Shown piece after piece: positions 24,453 through 33,300 of a stretch of 64,000 bases of DNA. The number at the start of each line of letters is the position of its first letter. The stretch's first letter is position 1. A program made the position numbers and the translations under genes. The notes under the pieces were generated by a model. The model worked only from the letters and a program-made list of their open reading frames with translations, made no database searches and was not told where the DNA came from. Origin of the DNA: Desulfovibrio sp. 86. GTDB lineage: Bacteria > Desulfobacterota > Desulfovibrionia > Desulfovibrionales > Desulfovibrionaceae. The stretch is from positions 62,001 through 126,000 of the forward strand of contig NZ_LR738849.1 of assembly GCF_902702915.1 (NCBI RefSeq), written 5' to 3'.

Positions 24453-25904
24453 ATGCTGGGCGACGCTCTCATCTGGTTCGGTTACATTGCGGTCTTCATC
24501 TGGCTCGCGCGCAAGGGCCAAGGGCATGATGCCATGGCTTCAGGCCGTGTGGGTTTCGTCATTCTGGCTTTGGCCTATGTGGCGACCTACATTTCCGCCG
24601 TTGCCCTGGTGGGCTTCGGCGGACTTTCATATATGTACGGCTTGCAGATGCTGTTGGTGGCTGCCGGCAACGTATGGCTTGGAATATGGTTCGTGTACCG
24701 TTATCTGGCGTGGCCTACCAAGATATGCCAACGCAACCTGCAAGCCAGGACGCCCACGCAACTTATTGCCAAGGGACACAAAAGCCCCATGCTCGGCAAG
24801 GCCCTTGCGCTGATATTCGCCATTTTTCTTAGCGTCTACGCTTCGGCGGTTATCAAAGGGGCGGCGCTCATGCTTGCCCAGATATTGCCCATCCCCGTAT
24901 GGATATTGGTCTGGATCGCGGCTACGGTTGTTGGCGTTGTGGTTTTTATCGGCGGGTTGCGCGGGGTTCTCTACACCGAAGCCATGCAGGGCATTGTCGT
25001 GCTGGCGGGCATTGTCCTGCTTATATGGGCAGTGCTCGACAGGGTGGGCGGCCCCCTTGAAGGCATTGCACAACTAGCCCAAATTGCTCCCACGGCACGC
25101 GCCAATGAAGGTTTCCTCGCGCTTTCCACGGGTGAACAGGGCTGGTTTGTTCTTTCTCTTGTCATGGTCACATCTGTGGCGGTGTGGTCGCAACCCCAGA
25201 TGATGCAGCGACACTTTGCGCTCCATTCCCCGCGCCAGATTAAACGCATCGTCCCGCTGGCCATGCTCGTGCTTACCGTACTTGTGGGCGGAACCTATTT
25301 TGTGGCGGCCCTTTCACGCATAATCCTGCCGGAAATTGCCTCGGCCGACGAGGTTATTCCTCATCTTGTAAAAATGCTTCTGCCCAATGCCGGGCTTCAG
25401 GTTTTTGTTCTGGCTATTGTGTCTGCCTCACTGTCGACGTCTACCGCGCTTTTTCATATCGCTGTGTCAGCCATTGCAGAAGACCTGCCCGGCAAACCAG
25501 CCTCCAGATTTTCCTGGTTTCTGGGCATTGTCTTTTGTGTTGTGGTTTCCGGCGGCAGCGCCCAGATCAAGGGCCAGCTTATTGCGCTTTTGTGCACCAC
25601 CAGTTGGAGCATAGTTGGCTCGACCGTGCTTATCAGTTATGTGGCGCTGGTGCGTTTTGGCAAGCGCAGCTCCCTTGCCGCGTGCATGAGCTGCGGCCTT
25701 GGCTTTACCTCATGTCTGCTCTGGTATCTGCTGGCTAACAAGGCCGTCTCCCCCACCCCTGTTTTGGGGATGCAGGCTGCGCTTATTCCGCCCTTCTTTG
25801 TGGGCCTGACTTGTTCGCTGGTGGGCTGGTTCACAGGATGGGCTTTGGACCATGAGGGCCGCAAGGCTTCCACGTTCTGGCCCGCGCCCAACGCCGGTTC
25901 ATAA
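24453..25904 (+). CDS. Sodium:solute symporter (SSS family)
   Basis: 483 residues and about thirteen hydrophobic segments. GGLRGVLYTEAMQGIVVLAG near residue 168 matches the conserved SSS motif around TM5, and a second signature region is VAVWSQPQMMQRHFA near 245. SSS proteins import solutes (organic acids, amino acids, pantothenate) with sodium; the substrate is not deducible. AAGGGG precedes ATG 24453 and overlaps the end of the small accessory ORF, so the two are probably translated together. Confidence 0.88.
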   Translation: MLGDALIWFGYIAVFIWLARKGQGHDAMASGRVGFVILALAYVATYISAVALVGFGGLSYMYGLQMLLVAAGNVWLGIWFVYRYLAWPTKICQRNLQARTPTQLIAKGHKSPMLGKALALIFAIFLSVYASAVIKGAALMLAQILPIPVWILVWIAATVVGVVVFIGGLRGVLYTEAMQGIVVLAGIVLLIWAVLDRVGGPLEGIAQLAQIAPTARANEGFLALSTGEQGWFVLSLVMVTSVAVWSQPQMMQRHFALHSPRQIKRIVPLAMLVLTVLVGGTYFVAALSRIILPEIASADEVIPHLVKMLLPNAGLQVFVLAIVSASLSTSTALFHIAVSAIAEDLPGKPASRFSWFLGIVFCVVVSGGSAQIKGQLIALLCTTSWSIVGSTVLISYVALVRFGKRSSLAACMSCGLGFTSCLLWYLLANKAVSPTPVLGMQAALIPPFFVGLTCSLVGWFTGWALDHEGRKASTFWPAPNAGS

Positions 25905-25930
25905 CAACCTGGCGACCGAAAGCGTGTATA

Positions 25931-25971
25931 GCGCCCGCAGAGCCGTTTTAGGTAACACTGCGGGCGCTTTT
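25931..25971 (+). terminator. Intrinsic terminator after the SSS symporter
   Basis: GCGCCCGCAG pairs with CTGCGGGCGC (10 bp) over a 17-base loop and is followed by TTTT, 27 bases after the stop. Confidence 0.85.
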
Positions 25972-26095
25972 CTACGCCATAAATATGTGCTGGAACCTGC
26001 TTCGTAAAATGAACGCTGGCCTGACGCTGCGACTTCTGCTATCTCTGGCTCTGCCCTTTCCCTGCCTTGCAACGCCGCGCGATGGGCGCGCACAG

Positions 26096-26165
26096 CGCGG
26101 GCAAACCCGCGCTTACGTTGCCGCAGTGAACGCTGTTCTCGCAGCCGCCAGAGCGCTCTCAAAAT
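26096..26165 (-). repeat. Dispersed repeat, family A, diverged copy
   Basis: Read on the minus strand it gives AGAGCGCTCTGGCGGCTGCG, then a GTAAGCGCGG tail. This parallels the order hairpin - GGCGG(T/C)TGC - AGCAG - AAGCGTAAGCGC of the copies at 11045 and 44800. Confidence 0.5.
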
Positions 26166-26249
26166 GAAGTTGCCCAAACCCGTAACCCGAGTCCAGAAGT
26201 GCGCCAGCCCCACGCGCGCCATTTTGGCATAAGCCTGTGAGTACATAGA

Positions 26250-27551
26250 ATGAAGCCATCTCTTGTCCGCGACTCCATAATTGTCGGCGCAGCGCTGTTT
26301 TCAATGCTTTTTGGCGCAGGCAACGTGGTATTCCCCCCGTACATAGGGCTGACGGCAGGGCCGGAATGGTTCCTGGGTTTTCTCTGCTATTACATGGCTG
26401 ATGTGGGGCTGGCCTTTCTGGCCATTTACGCCATGCTGGCTTCTTCCTGCATTGACAAAAAAGAAGGCATCATGCACCGCCTTGGAAGCACGGCGGCAAT
26501 GCTCATGATGTGCGCCATCATCCTTTGCATTGGCCCCCTGCTTGCCATACCCCGCACCGGAGCCACAGCCTTTGCCATCTCCTTTTCACCCCTGGGCTAT
26601 TCCTCCAAGGGTATAAGCTCCGCCAAAGTCATTTATTCTTTGGCTTTTTTTGGCGTATCAACCATGTTGGCATTCAAGGAGTCCAACATGGTTGACGTCA
26701 TTGCCCGCTACCTTTCCCCCATCAAGATCGGGGGTTTTCTGCTTATTGTGGCGGCCGCCCTGTATATGCCCATTGGCCCCGTCAGCGACGTGGTGCGCGA
26801 TGACAACGTGGCGTGGCACAGCATTCTTTCCGGCTATCAGACCCTTGATGTCATGGCGGCGCTGGTCTACGGCCTTATTATTGTCACCGCCCTGAAAAAC
26901 AAAGGCTACGAGACAGGCAGCCAGAAAGCCCTCTCCGTGGGCATCGCCAGTCTGGTTGCCGGCGCTCTGCTTTTTGTCATCTATTTCGGCCTGTGCTATC
27001 TGGGGGCCACGGGCTCAACCTATTATCCCGTGGATATGGAAAAAGGCGCCCTGGTCACCAACCTGGTGGGCAGGCTCTTTGGCCGCGCGAGTACGGTTCT
27101 GCTGGCCGTCATTGTCACGGTTTCCTGCATGGCCACGTCTGTGGCGCTTATCGGGACAACGGGAACCTTCATCTCCCAGTTCAGCAAGGGGCGGCTCAGT
27201 TACAGAACCATCGTGATCGGCACTGGCCTTTTCAGCATGGTTGTCTCCAACTTCGGCCTGGACAACATCATTGCCTTTGCAGCGCCCATCCTGACCTTTC
27301 TCTATCCCGGAACCCTTGTGGTCATTGTGCTTTCACTTTTCGACAAACATATCGCCAATGACAACATTTTCAGGTTCGCCACGGCAGGAGCCCTTCTCGC
27401 CAGCGGTCTCAACGTTCTGGAAGAGTACGGCCTGCCCCTGGCGATCACCCCGCACCTCCCCTTCAGCGCCGCCGGTCTTGGCTGGATAGTGCCAGCCTTC
27501 GCTTTTGGCTTGGTCGGCTACTTTGTGCGCCGCCCAAAGTGCTTGTTGTAA
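26250..27551 (+). CDS. brnQ: Branched-chain amino acid carrier BrnQ (LIVCS family)
   Basis: 433 residues and about twelve membrane segments. The N-terminus SIIVGAALFSMLFGAGNVVF and the following PPYIGLTAG are the classical LIVCS signature, and GALVTNLVGRLFG lies mid-protein. It imports Leu, Ile and Val with sodium. ATG 26250 places the signature helix at the expected distance from the N-terminus. A family C hairpin element follows the stop by only six bases and likely acts as the terminator facing the convergent pbpC. Confidence 0.93.
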   Translation: MKPSLVRDSIIVGAALFSMLFGAGNVVFPPYIGLTAGPEWFLGFLCYYMADVGLAFLAIYAMLASSCIDKKEGIMHRLGSTAAMLMMCAIILCIGPLLAIPRTGATAFAISFSPLGYSSKGISSAKVIYSLAFFGVSTMLAFKESNMVDVIARYLSPIKIGGFLLIVAAALYMPIGPVSDVVRDDNVAWHSILSGYQTLDVMAALVYGLIIVTALKNKGYETGSQKALSVGIASLVAGALLFVIYFGLCYLGATGSTYYPVDMEKGALVTNLVGRLFGRASTVLLAVIVTVSCMATSVALIGTTGTFISQFSKGRLSYRTIVIGTGLFSMVVSNFGLDNIIAFAAPILTFLYPGTLVVIVLSLFDKHIANDNIFRFATAGALLASGLNVLEEYGLPLAITPHLPFSAAGLGWIVPAFAFGLVGYFVRRPKCLL

Positions 27552-27557
27552 TACGTT

Positions 27558-27664
27558 GTGGGGGAGGGACCCTTTTGCAAAAGGGTCTCCTCCCCCACAC
27601 CCCTACCCCCTAAAACTCTTGGTGTATTTTATATAACACAAAGAGTTTTCTGCCCTGGAGCGGG
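27558..27664 (-). repeat. Dispersed hairpin element, family C, inverted copy 2
   Basis: The palindrome 27558-27598 (GTGGGGGAGGGACCCTTTTG plus its complement arm) and the flank CCCCCTAAAACTCTT, then a TGGAGCGGGGC block, repeat the element at 14791-14897 in opposite orientation. It sits in the convergent gap between brnQ and pbpC. The rest of that gap, to 27740, shows nothing further. Confidence 0.8.
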
Positions 27665-27740
27665 GCAGAGACCGCATTTTCCAGCATCACCCCATCTCAA
27701 AAGGCATCAGCTCTCGTCGCAAAAAAGATATTTCTGCCTG

Positions 27741-30122
27741 TCATTGCGAGACGCGGACGCGCAGACGTCTCTGGCTCGCCCGCCCGGCATCATCCACCAC
27801 ACGGACTTCGGCGTCCCCAGGCACCGCCTGCCACAAAAGAATTTCTCCCGGAGCCCTGCTGCCAAGATAACTCCCGTTGACAAACCAGTGCAGGTGCTTG
27901 ACGCCAGCCTCGGCATGAGCAATAAACGCCAGTTTTTCATGTCCCTTGTCACTCAGACTCAGCCTGTACACCAGACCGTCCTTGGGCTGGACAATTCGCG
28001 GGGGATTGCCCGATGCGGCATTTTTATCTCCACATTCGGGTGCAAAAGGCGGTGGCTCAGGTTTGGGCATGCCTGCGCGTGCGAACATCTGCGCAAGATC
28101 CGTGGGCCAGAATTCCCATGTCTGCACTTCCGTGCGGCCTTCCTGCGGCATGCAGGCCCGCAACCCGGTGGTTTTATCAATGAGTATGGAACGAAACACT
28201 CCTGATGGTGCAAGAGGCGAAACACCGGGAATGAACCAGGTTTTTGCCGTGTCCGCGCACAGCGAGGTGTCAAGGTCGCCCGTGGCGGCGCAAACCTCGA
28301 TCTGTTCCACGTTCAAACCGTGCGCCGGTTCGGAAAAATGGTCTTGCATCGGTTCTGAGGCAGCCAGCTCACGAGCAATTTGCGTGAACAGGGGCACAGC
28401 TGAAATGGCCCCCACAAGCAGCGGATTCGGCCTGTTGTCAAAATTTCCCAGCCAGACCACCAGCACATAGGGGCCTACGATGCCTGTGGCCCAGGCATCG
28501 CGAAAGCCGTTGGACGTGCCCGTTTTAAGGCGAAGCGGCAGCGTCGCGCCACGTTGTGAACGAACCTGGCGATCCGGATCGCCGTCTTCCAGCATGGAAA
28601 GGGTGACAAAGGCGGCTTCCGGCGACAGCAAGGGCAAGGCGGTATCTTCACGACCAGTGCCGTGTAAAAACCGCAGGGGCCGCCAGATTCCCTTATTGGC
28701 CAGCATGGCATACAGACCAGCCAATTCGCGCATGCTCACTTCCGCCCCGCCAAGCACGAGGCTGAGTCCGTAATGATTTTCTTCTGACAAAAACGCAACG
28801 CCAGCGCTGCGCAACAACCCGTAAAAATTTGGATTTTTCAGGCGTGCCGCCAGAGCTATGGCGGGCACGTTACGGCTGCTTCTCAGGGCGTTGGCCGCTC
28901 CAATGGGGCCACGAAAGCTTCCGTCATAGTTTTCCGGATCATAGCCCGAAAAACTGCGCGGCGTGTCGGCCAGCAGCGTCAGGGGATGGATCAGCCCCTG
29001 ATCCAGGGCCAAAGCGTAAATAAAGGGTTTGAGCGTGGAACCAGGTGAGCGCCGTGCGCGGGTGCCGTCCATCTGCCCCATGATGCCGTCATCAAAAAAA
29101 TTAGCGGAACCTGCAAGAGCGCGCACTTCCATGCTGGGCCAGTGCACCAGCAGCACTGCGCCGTTGGTAAGACCATACGCGCGCTGCCTGGCCGTAAAAA
29201 GACGCAAATGTCGCTCTATTTTTTTCTGACTGGCAGGGTCAATGGTCGTGCGCAACAGGTTGTCGCCCTGTGGCTGCTGCAAAAGTTCCGTGCTCAGATG
29301 CGGTGCGGCAAAAGGCAGATCCCCCACCCCGTACACGCGCAGCGGAGCGTGTTCTTTACGACCATGCCATGCAGCCTCCAGTCTGTGCAAAGCTGCGGTG
29401 AAATGTTGGTTGTCTTGCGCAGGACGCCGTTGAACGGGATTTTGCGGCACCAGCATGAGGGACATGCTCTCCCCGGGAGTCAATTCCTCTGGCGTCTTGT
29501 GGAAATAGACAATGGAAGCCGCACCAAGGCCCTCAATATTGCCGCCATAAGGGGCAAGGTTGAAATAGGCCTCAAGAATTTCCTCCTTGCTGAACTTCCA
29601 GTTGAGCTGCACTGCCAGAAGGATTTGGCGCAACTTGGCTCCGATTTTTCCTGTTTCCAGCCCATAGGTGAGGCGCGCCACCTGCATGGTGATGGTTGAC
29701 CCTCCCATAAGGCGCTTTCCCGTCAGAAGCCCGTAGCCCGCCCGGACCAGCGCCAGCGCGTTGACGCCGGGATGATGCCAGTAATAGCGGTCTTCATAGC
29801 GCAGCACAGCGTCCACCGCTGCCGGGGGAATATCGGCAAGGCGAGTGTATACGCGATATTTTTGATCTTTTGACAGACTGAGGCGCATAAGCCCGCCCTT
29901 GCTGTCGCGCACCACACGGGAAAAACTGACGTCTTCCAGAGGATGCCGACACGGCGCCAGTTGCAGCCAGAGCATAAACAGAGCCAGCACGACACCTGGC
30001 AGCAGAAACCACCAACGCCTTTTGCGCAGGACAGCACACAGCGTACACCGTGAAAGCGCTTTGCCTGCTCCTTTGCGGCCGGATTCATCCTGCGGGGGGT
30101 CTATTGTTGTTTTTTCTGCCAT
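27741..30122 (-). CDS. pbpC: Penicillin-binding protein 1C (bifunctional peptidoglycan synthase)
   Basis: 793 residues. A membrane anchor lies near residues 35-55 (RRWWFLLPGVVLALFMLWL). The transglycosylase domain has RYEDRYYWHHPGVN with the catalytic Glu, and MGGSTITMQVARL. The transpeptidase has PGSTLKPFIYALAL (SxxK), SSRNVPA (SxN) and LKTGTSNGFRDAW (KTG). A BiPBP_C domain ends the protein. ATG 30122 is chosen because the longer frame (to 30293) is encoded by a dispersed repeat and would add 57 unrelated residues. The alpha-2-macroglobulin gene lies 200 bases upstream on the same strand, a pairing known from E. coli pbpC-yfhM. Confidence 0.94.
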   Translation of the reverse strand: MAEKTTIDPPQDESGRKGAGKALSRCTLCAVLRKRRWWFLLPGVVLALFMLWLQLAPCRHPLEDVSFSRVVRDSKGGLMRLSLSKDQKYRVYTRLADIPPAAVDAVLRYEDRYYWHHPGVNALALVRAGYGLLTGKRLMGGSTITMQVARLTYGLETGKIGAKLRQILLAVQLNWKFSKEEILEAYFNLAPYGGNIEGLGAASIVYFHKTPEELTPGESMSLMLVPQNPVQRRPAQDNQHFTAALHRLEAAWHGRKEHAPLRVYGVGDLPFAAPHLSTELLQQPQGDNLLRTTIDPASQKKIERHLRLFTARQRAYGLTNGAVLLVHWPSMEVRALAGSANFFDDGIMGQMDGTRARRSPGSTLKPFIYALALDQGLIHPLTLLADTPRSFSGYDPENYDGSFRGPIGAANALRSSRNVPAIALAARLKNPNFYGLLRSAGVAFLSEENHYGLSLVLGGAEVSMRELAGLYAMLANKGIWRPLRFLHGTGREDTALPLLSPEAAFVTLSMLEDGDPDRQVRSQRGATLPLRLKTGTSNGFRDAWATGIVGPYVLVVWLGNFDNRPNPLLVGAISAVPLFTQIARELAASEPMQDHFSEPAHGLNVEQIEVCAATGDLDTSLCADTAKTWFIPGVSPLAPSGVFRSILIDKTTGLRACMPQEGRTEVQTWEFWPTDLAQMFARAGMPKPEPPPFAPECGDKNAASGNPPRIVQPKDGLVYRLSLSDKGHEKLAFIAHAEAGVKHLHWFVNGSYLGSRAPGEILLWQAVPGDAEVRVVDDAGRASQRRLRVRVSQ

Positions 30123-30175
30123 ACTGCTAAAATAAATGATTTCTATTGTCTCGTCTGCACGGACAGAGAGGGATG

Positions 30176-30235
30176 TTTTGCGCCGTCGCACACACAGCCG
30201 CCAGAGCAATTTCAGGGTAAAACTGCTTTTTCGGC
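30176..30235 (-). repeat. Dispersed repeat, family A, copy between A2M and pbpC
   Basis: On the minus strand TGAAATTGCTCTGGCGG (30198-30214) is identical to part of the copy at 11045, followed by CTGTGTGTGCGACGGCGC, the diverged tail. It occupies much of the 200-bp gap between the A2M and pbpC genes. Confidence 0.6.
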
Positions 30236-30322
30236 AAACCGGCCAACAGAAAAAGCAGGGCAATGGACCGGGCCGGGTTTCGATCCAGTACATTCCCCCA
30301 CTTTTCTGTTCTGCGGACGTGC

Positions 30323-33300
30323 CTAGTCGATGATCATTTGCCCGCCTCCAAGACGGGCATTGATGGCAGGCTCGTACATGGCTTCCGCCGTTGCCGAAGG
30401 CAACACAAAGCGTCCTCTGGTGGCCGCGCGTACCTTGTAGGTAAATGTGCGCGGGGTAAGGCCGGAGTTTACAAAGAAAATGCCCCGGTCTTCACGCCGT
30501 TCATGACGGATAAGCCCCTGCTGGGCTTCTTTGCCGCTTTTTTCAAGCACAGGCTCAAGACCGCCGGGCAGCAGGTCTACCAGAACCACATTGCTGTATT
30601 CATCGGCAGAGCGCACGGTCAGTTCCACGGTGAGCACCTCGCCAAGTTTGGCGCTGGTGACGGCCTCACCACTGTTGTTGAGATAGCGCCGCTGCAATTC
30701 AAGCCCGTTGGCGGCGGCAGTCAGCGGTTTGCGCTCAAAGCCTTCAGTTGCTGTGTGAAGATTCCAGCCAGAATCGCCCTTGGGCAGTTTCACGTTATAC
30801 GCAAGGCAACCGGGCGCGTTCAGTTCAAGAATGGAGCCAAGCAGTTCGGCCTTGCCAGCGGCAGGCGCAAAGTCCTGACCATAGCGGGTGCAGGTCAGCT
30901 CAATGCCCACAGGCGCAGGCGCTTTTTTTTCAGCCAGCAGTATCAGAGCGCGGGACAAAAGCCCCATATCGACAGTTGTGGCTGTGGTGTTGAATGCGGA
31001 ATCAAGCAGGGCCGCGACGTTGACCTCTTTGCGACGCTCGGGATAATGGCGCAGTATGATTGCGGCATGGAGCGCTCTGGCAGCCCCTTCATCCAGCATG
31101 TTATCAGTGGTGACCGCAGTAAACGTCACAGGCATGCGCTGCTGGGCGCGGCGCTCCATGCGCAGCATTTTGTAGCAGTCTGCCAGAAGCGCAGCCACAA
31201 GCTCTTTGTCCCAGCCATTGGTGTTTTCTCTGAACCATTGCTCAAGCCTTTCAACTTCCTGGGTCATTATGCGCCCGTCGCGCAAAAGAACCCATGCGCC
31301 ATAGACCTTGACGCGGCCATCGTCGATATCTACCGGAGCACTGCGCACAGTGTTTTCCAGCGTATCAAGGATGTTGCGGGCCAGCCCCTCGGGCACGACT
31401 ACCCCGCTTTCGCGCAGCGTCAGCAGAAAGTCCCCGGCATAGGCCGTCACAAAATCATTGGCTGGCGCTGATGGCCAAAGGCTCACCCCCTCGTAGTAGG
31501 AAAAGTTGCTGCGTATGGTGGCAAGAGCGGCACTGATGACAGCATTGCCGCGCTTTGCCAGTGTTTCTGGCGATGCCTTGGGATCAAGCAGAACCTTTTC
31601 ACGCAAAGCGGAATTACCCAGCAGGGCGGCGTAGGGCATTGCCCGGCTGATGAGTTGCTCGGTGCAGCCATAGGGGTAGGTATCCAGCCTGTCCAGCAAG
31701 GAACGCAGACCAAGCAGGGGAAGCGCCGATACGCTTGCCTGCCCCTGCGCTTCATACGGATAGATGTCTCTGTCCACAGACACGTTCATGCTGTCCGTGA
31801 GGGGCACGACCTGCTCGGTGCGCACTCGAGGCGCGGGGGGACGCACAGAAAGACTCTGGTTGCGAACGCTTCCGGGCTTGCCCTTGCCTTCCAGGTTGGC
31901 GGTAAAACGCACGTCCGCCGAACCCAGGCGATCCTGCGCCCGCATGCGAAAACGTAGTACAGCTTCGCCATTTTCATTGATTTCAAGCGGAAGCGGATTC
32001 TGTCCGCTCAGGAACACCAGTTCCGGGCCGCACTCCATCTTTACGGCAACTCTGGCATCCTTGCCGCTGCCCTCCACGGTATTGGCGATAACCAATGCTC
32101 CGTCAAACTCGTCGCCAGGAGCGACAGCCAGGGGCAGAAGGGGTTTCAGGATGAGCGTTCCACGTACTTCGGTGCTGGTTTGCGCATTACCGGCCGTGGA
32201 GGCTCCGTCGCGCGCGGCGCTGCTGCCGACGGCCATTATGCGAATGCGCCCGCTTACATATTCGGGAATGGTAAGGGTAACATCCGTCCCATCCGCATTG
32301 ACGGCCGCCAGTTCTTGCCAGAAGGCAAAAGGAGGCTCGCCGCGCCGCTTGAAGGGATTGAGAAAACGGCCGCCCGCCCCCGCCATGTCGCCGCCAAATC
32401 CGGGGATACGACCCTGCAGGCGCGCATGGTCGGGCATGAGCAAGTCAAAGGCCTGCATGGTGGCCACATCAAGAGCACGGTCGTTCAAAAGATCATTCAG
32501 GGGATCGGGCGTGGTAAAGCCGGTAAGCTGCAACACGCCTTCGTCCACAGCAAAAAGCAGGGCTTTGCCCGGTACCCGCGAACTTACCCGGACAGTGATT
32601 TTTTCACCGGGCAGCACGCGTGCGGGGGCATTGAGCTTCAGCCCCATATTTCTCTGGCTGGCGCCAGCGGTAAAGGGCGCGACGCCAAAAGAATGGGGAT
32701 TCATGTATATGGCTTCGGAACCAAGTGACCGCACGAAGGACACGTTAACGTAGCCACGGCCTTCAAAACCTTCGGGTATGCGTATTTCCTGCACGCTTTC
32801 ACCGGCCTGAGCCGTGAGCCATGCGTGGGTCAGCACATTTTCCCTTTCAATGGTTATGAGCCCTGTACCGGAATACGGCGTGGAAAGGCTCATCTTTATG
32901 GTATCGCCGGGAGCGTACTGCTCCTTTTCAAGCTTCAGGCGCAGGTTGCCCTTGGCCAGAGAGCGGGTGGAAAGGTCAGAAGGTTCGGCAAGGCGCGTGC
33001 CCGCGACGGAAAACGGAACAAGAGCCAGTACGTGGCCGTTGTTCTGGCGCACTGTGACCAGATAGTCTCCCGCTTCGGCTGTGGGCAGGGGCCAGGCCAG
33101 CCCTTTGGCGTCAAGGCTGACGGTTTGGCGCGTAATCTCCGTATCAACAGGAGTGGCGTCATAGCGGTATTCACCGCGAGAATCCGTCACAAGACTGTTC
33201 ACATAGCGTCGGGCGGAAAACACAATCTCGGCGTCACGCAGGGCGGTGGGCGCAAGATCGTTGTTGACGGCCAGAAAACGCAAAGAAGCCTTGGCGTTCT

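Larger units (their letters stand above)
25905..26249. other. 345-bp gene-free gap before brnQ
   Basis: It holds the symporter terminator (25931-25971) and a reverse-oriented, diverged copy of repeat family A (about 26096-26165). The stretch 25980-26165 has open frames on both strands but no ribosome site or recognisable product. The last ~80 bases should contain the brnQ promoter; none is clear. Confidence 0.6.

Noticed and set aside
30123-30293. 57-residue N-terminal extension of PBP1C
   Set aside because: It is encoded by a dispersed repeat, lacks a ribosome site and places the membrane anchor too far inside the protein.
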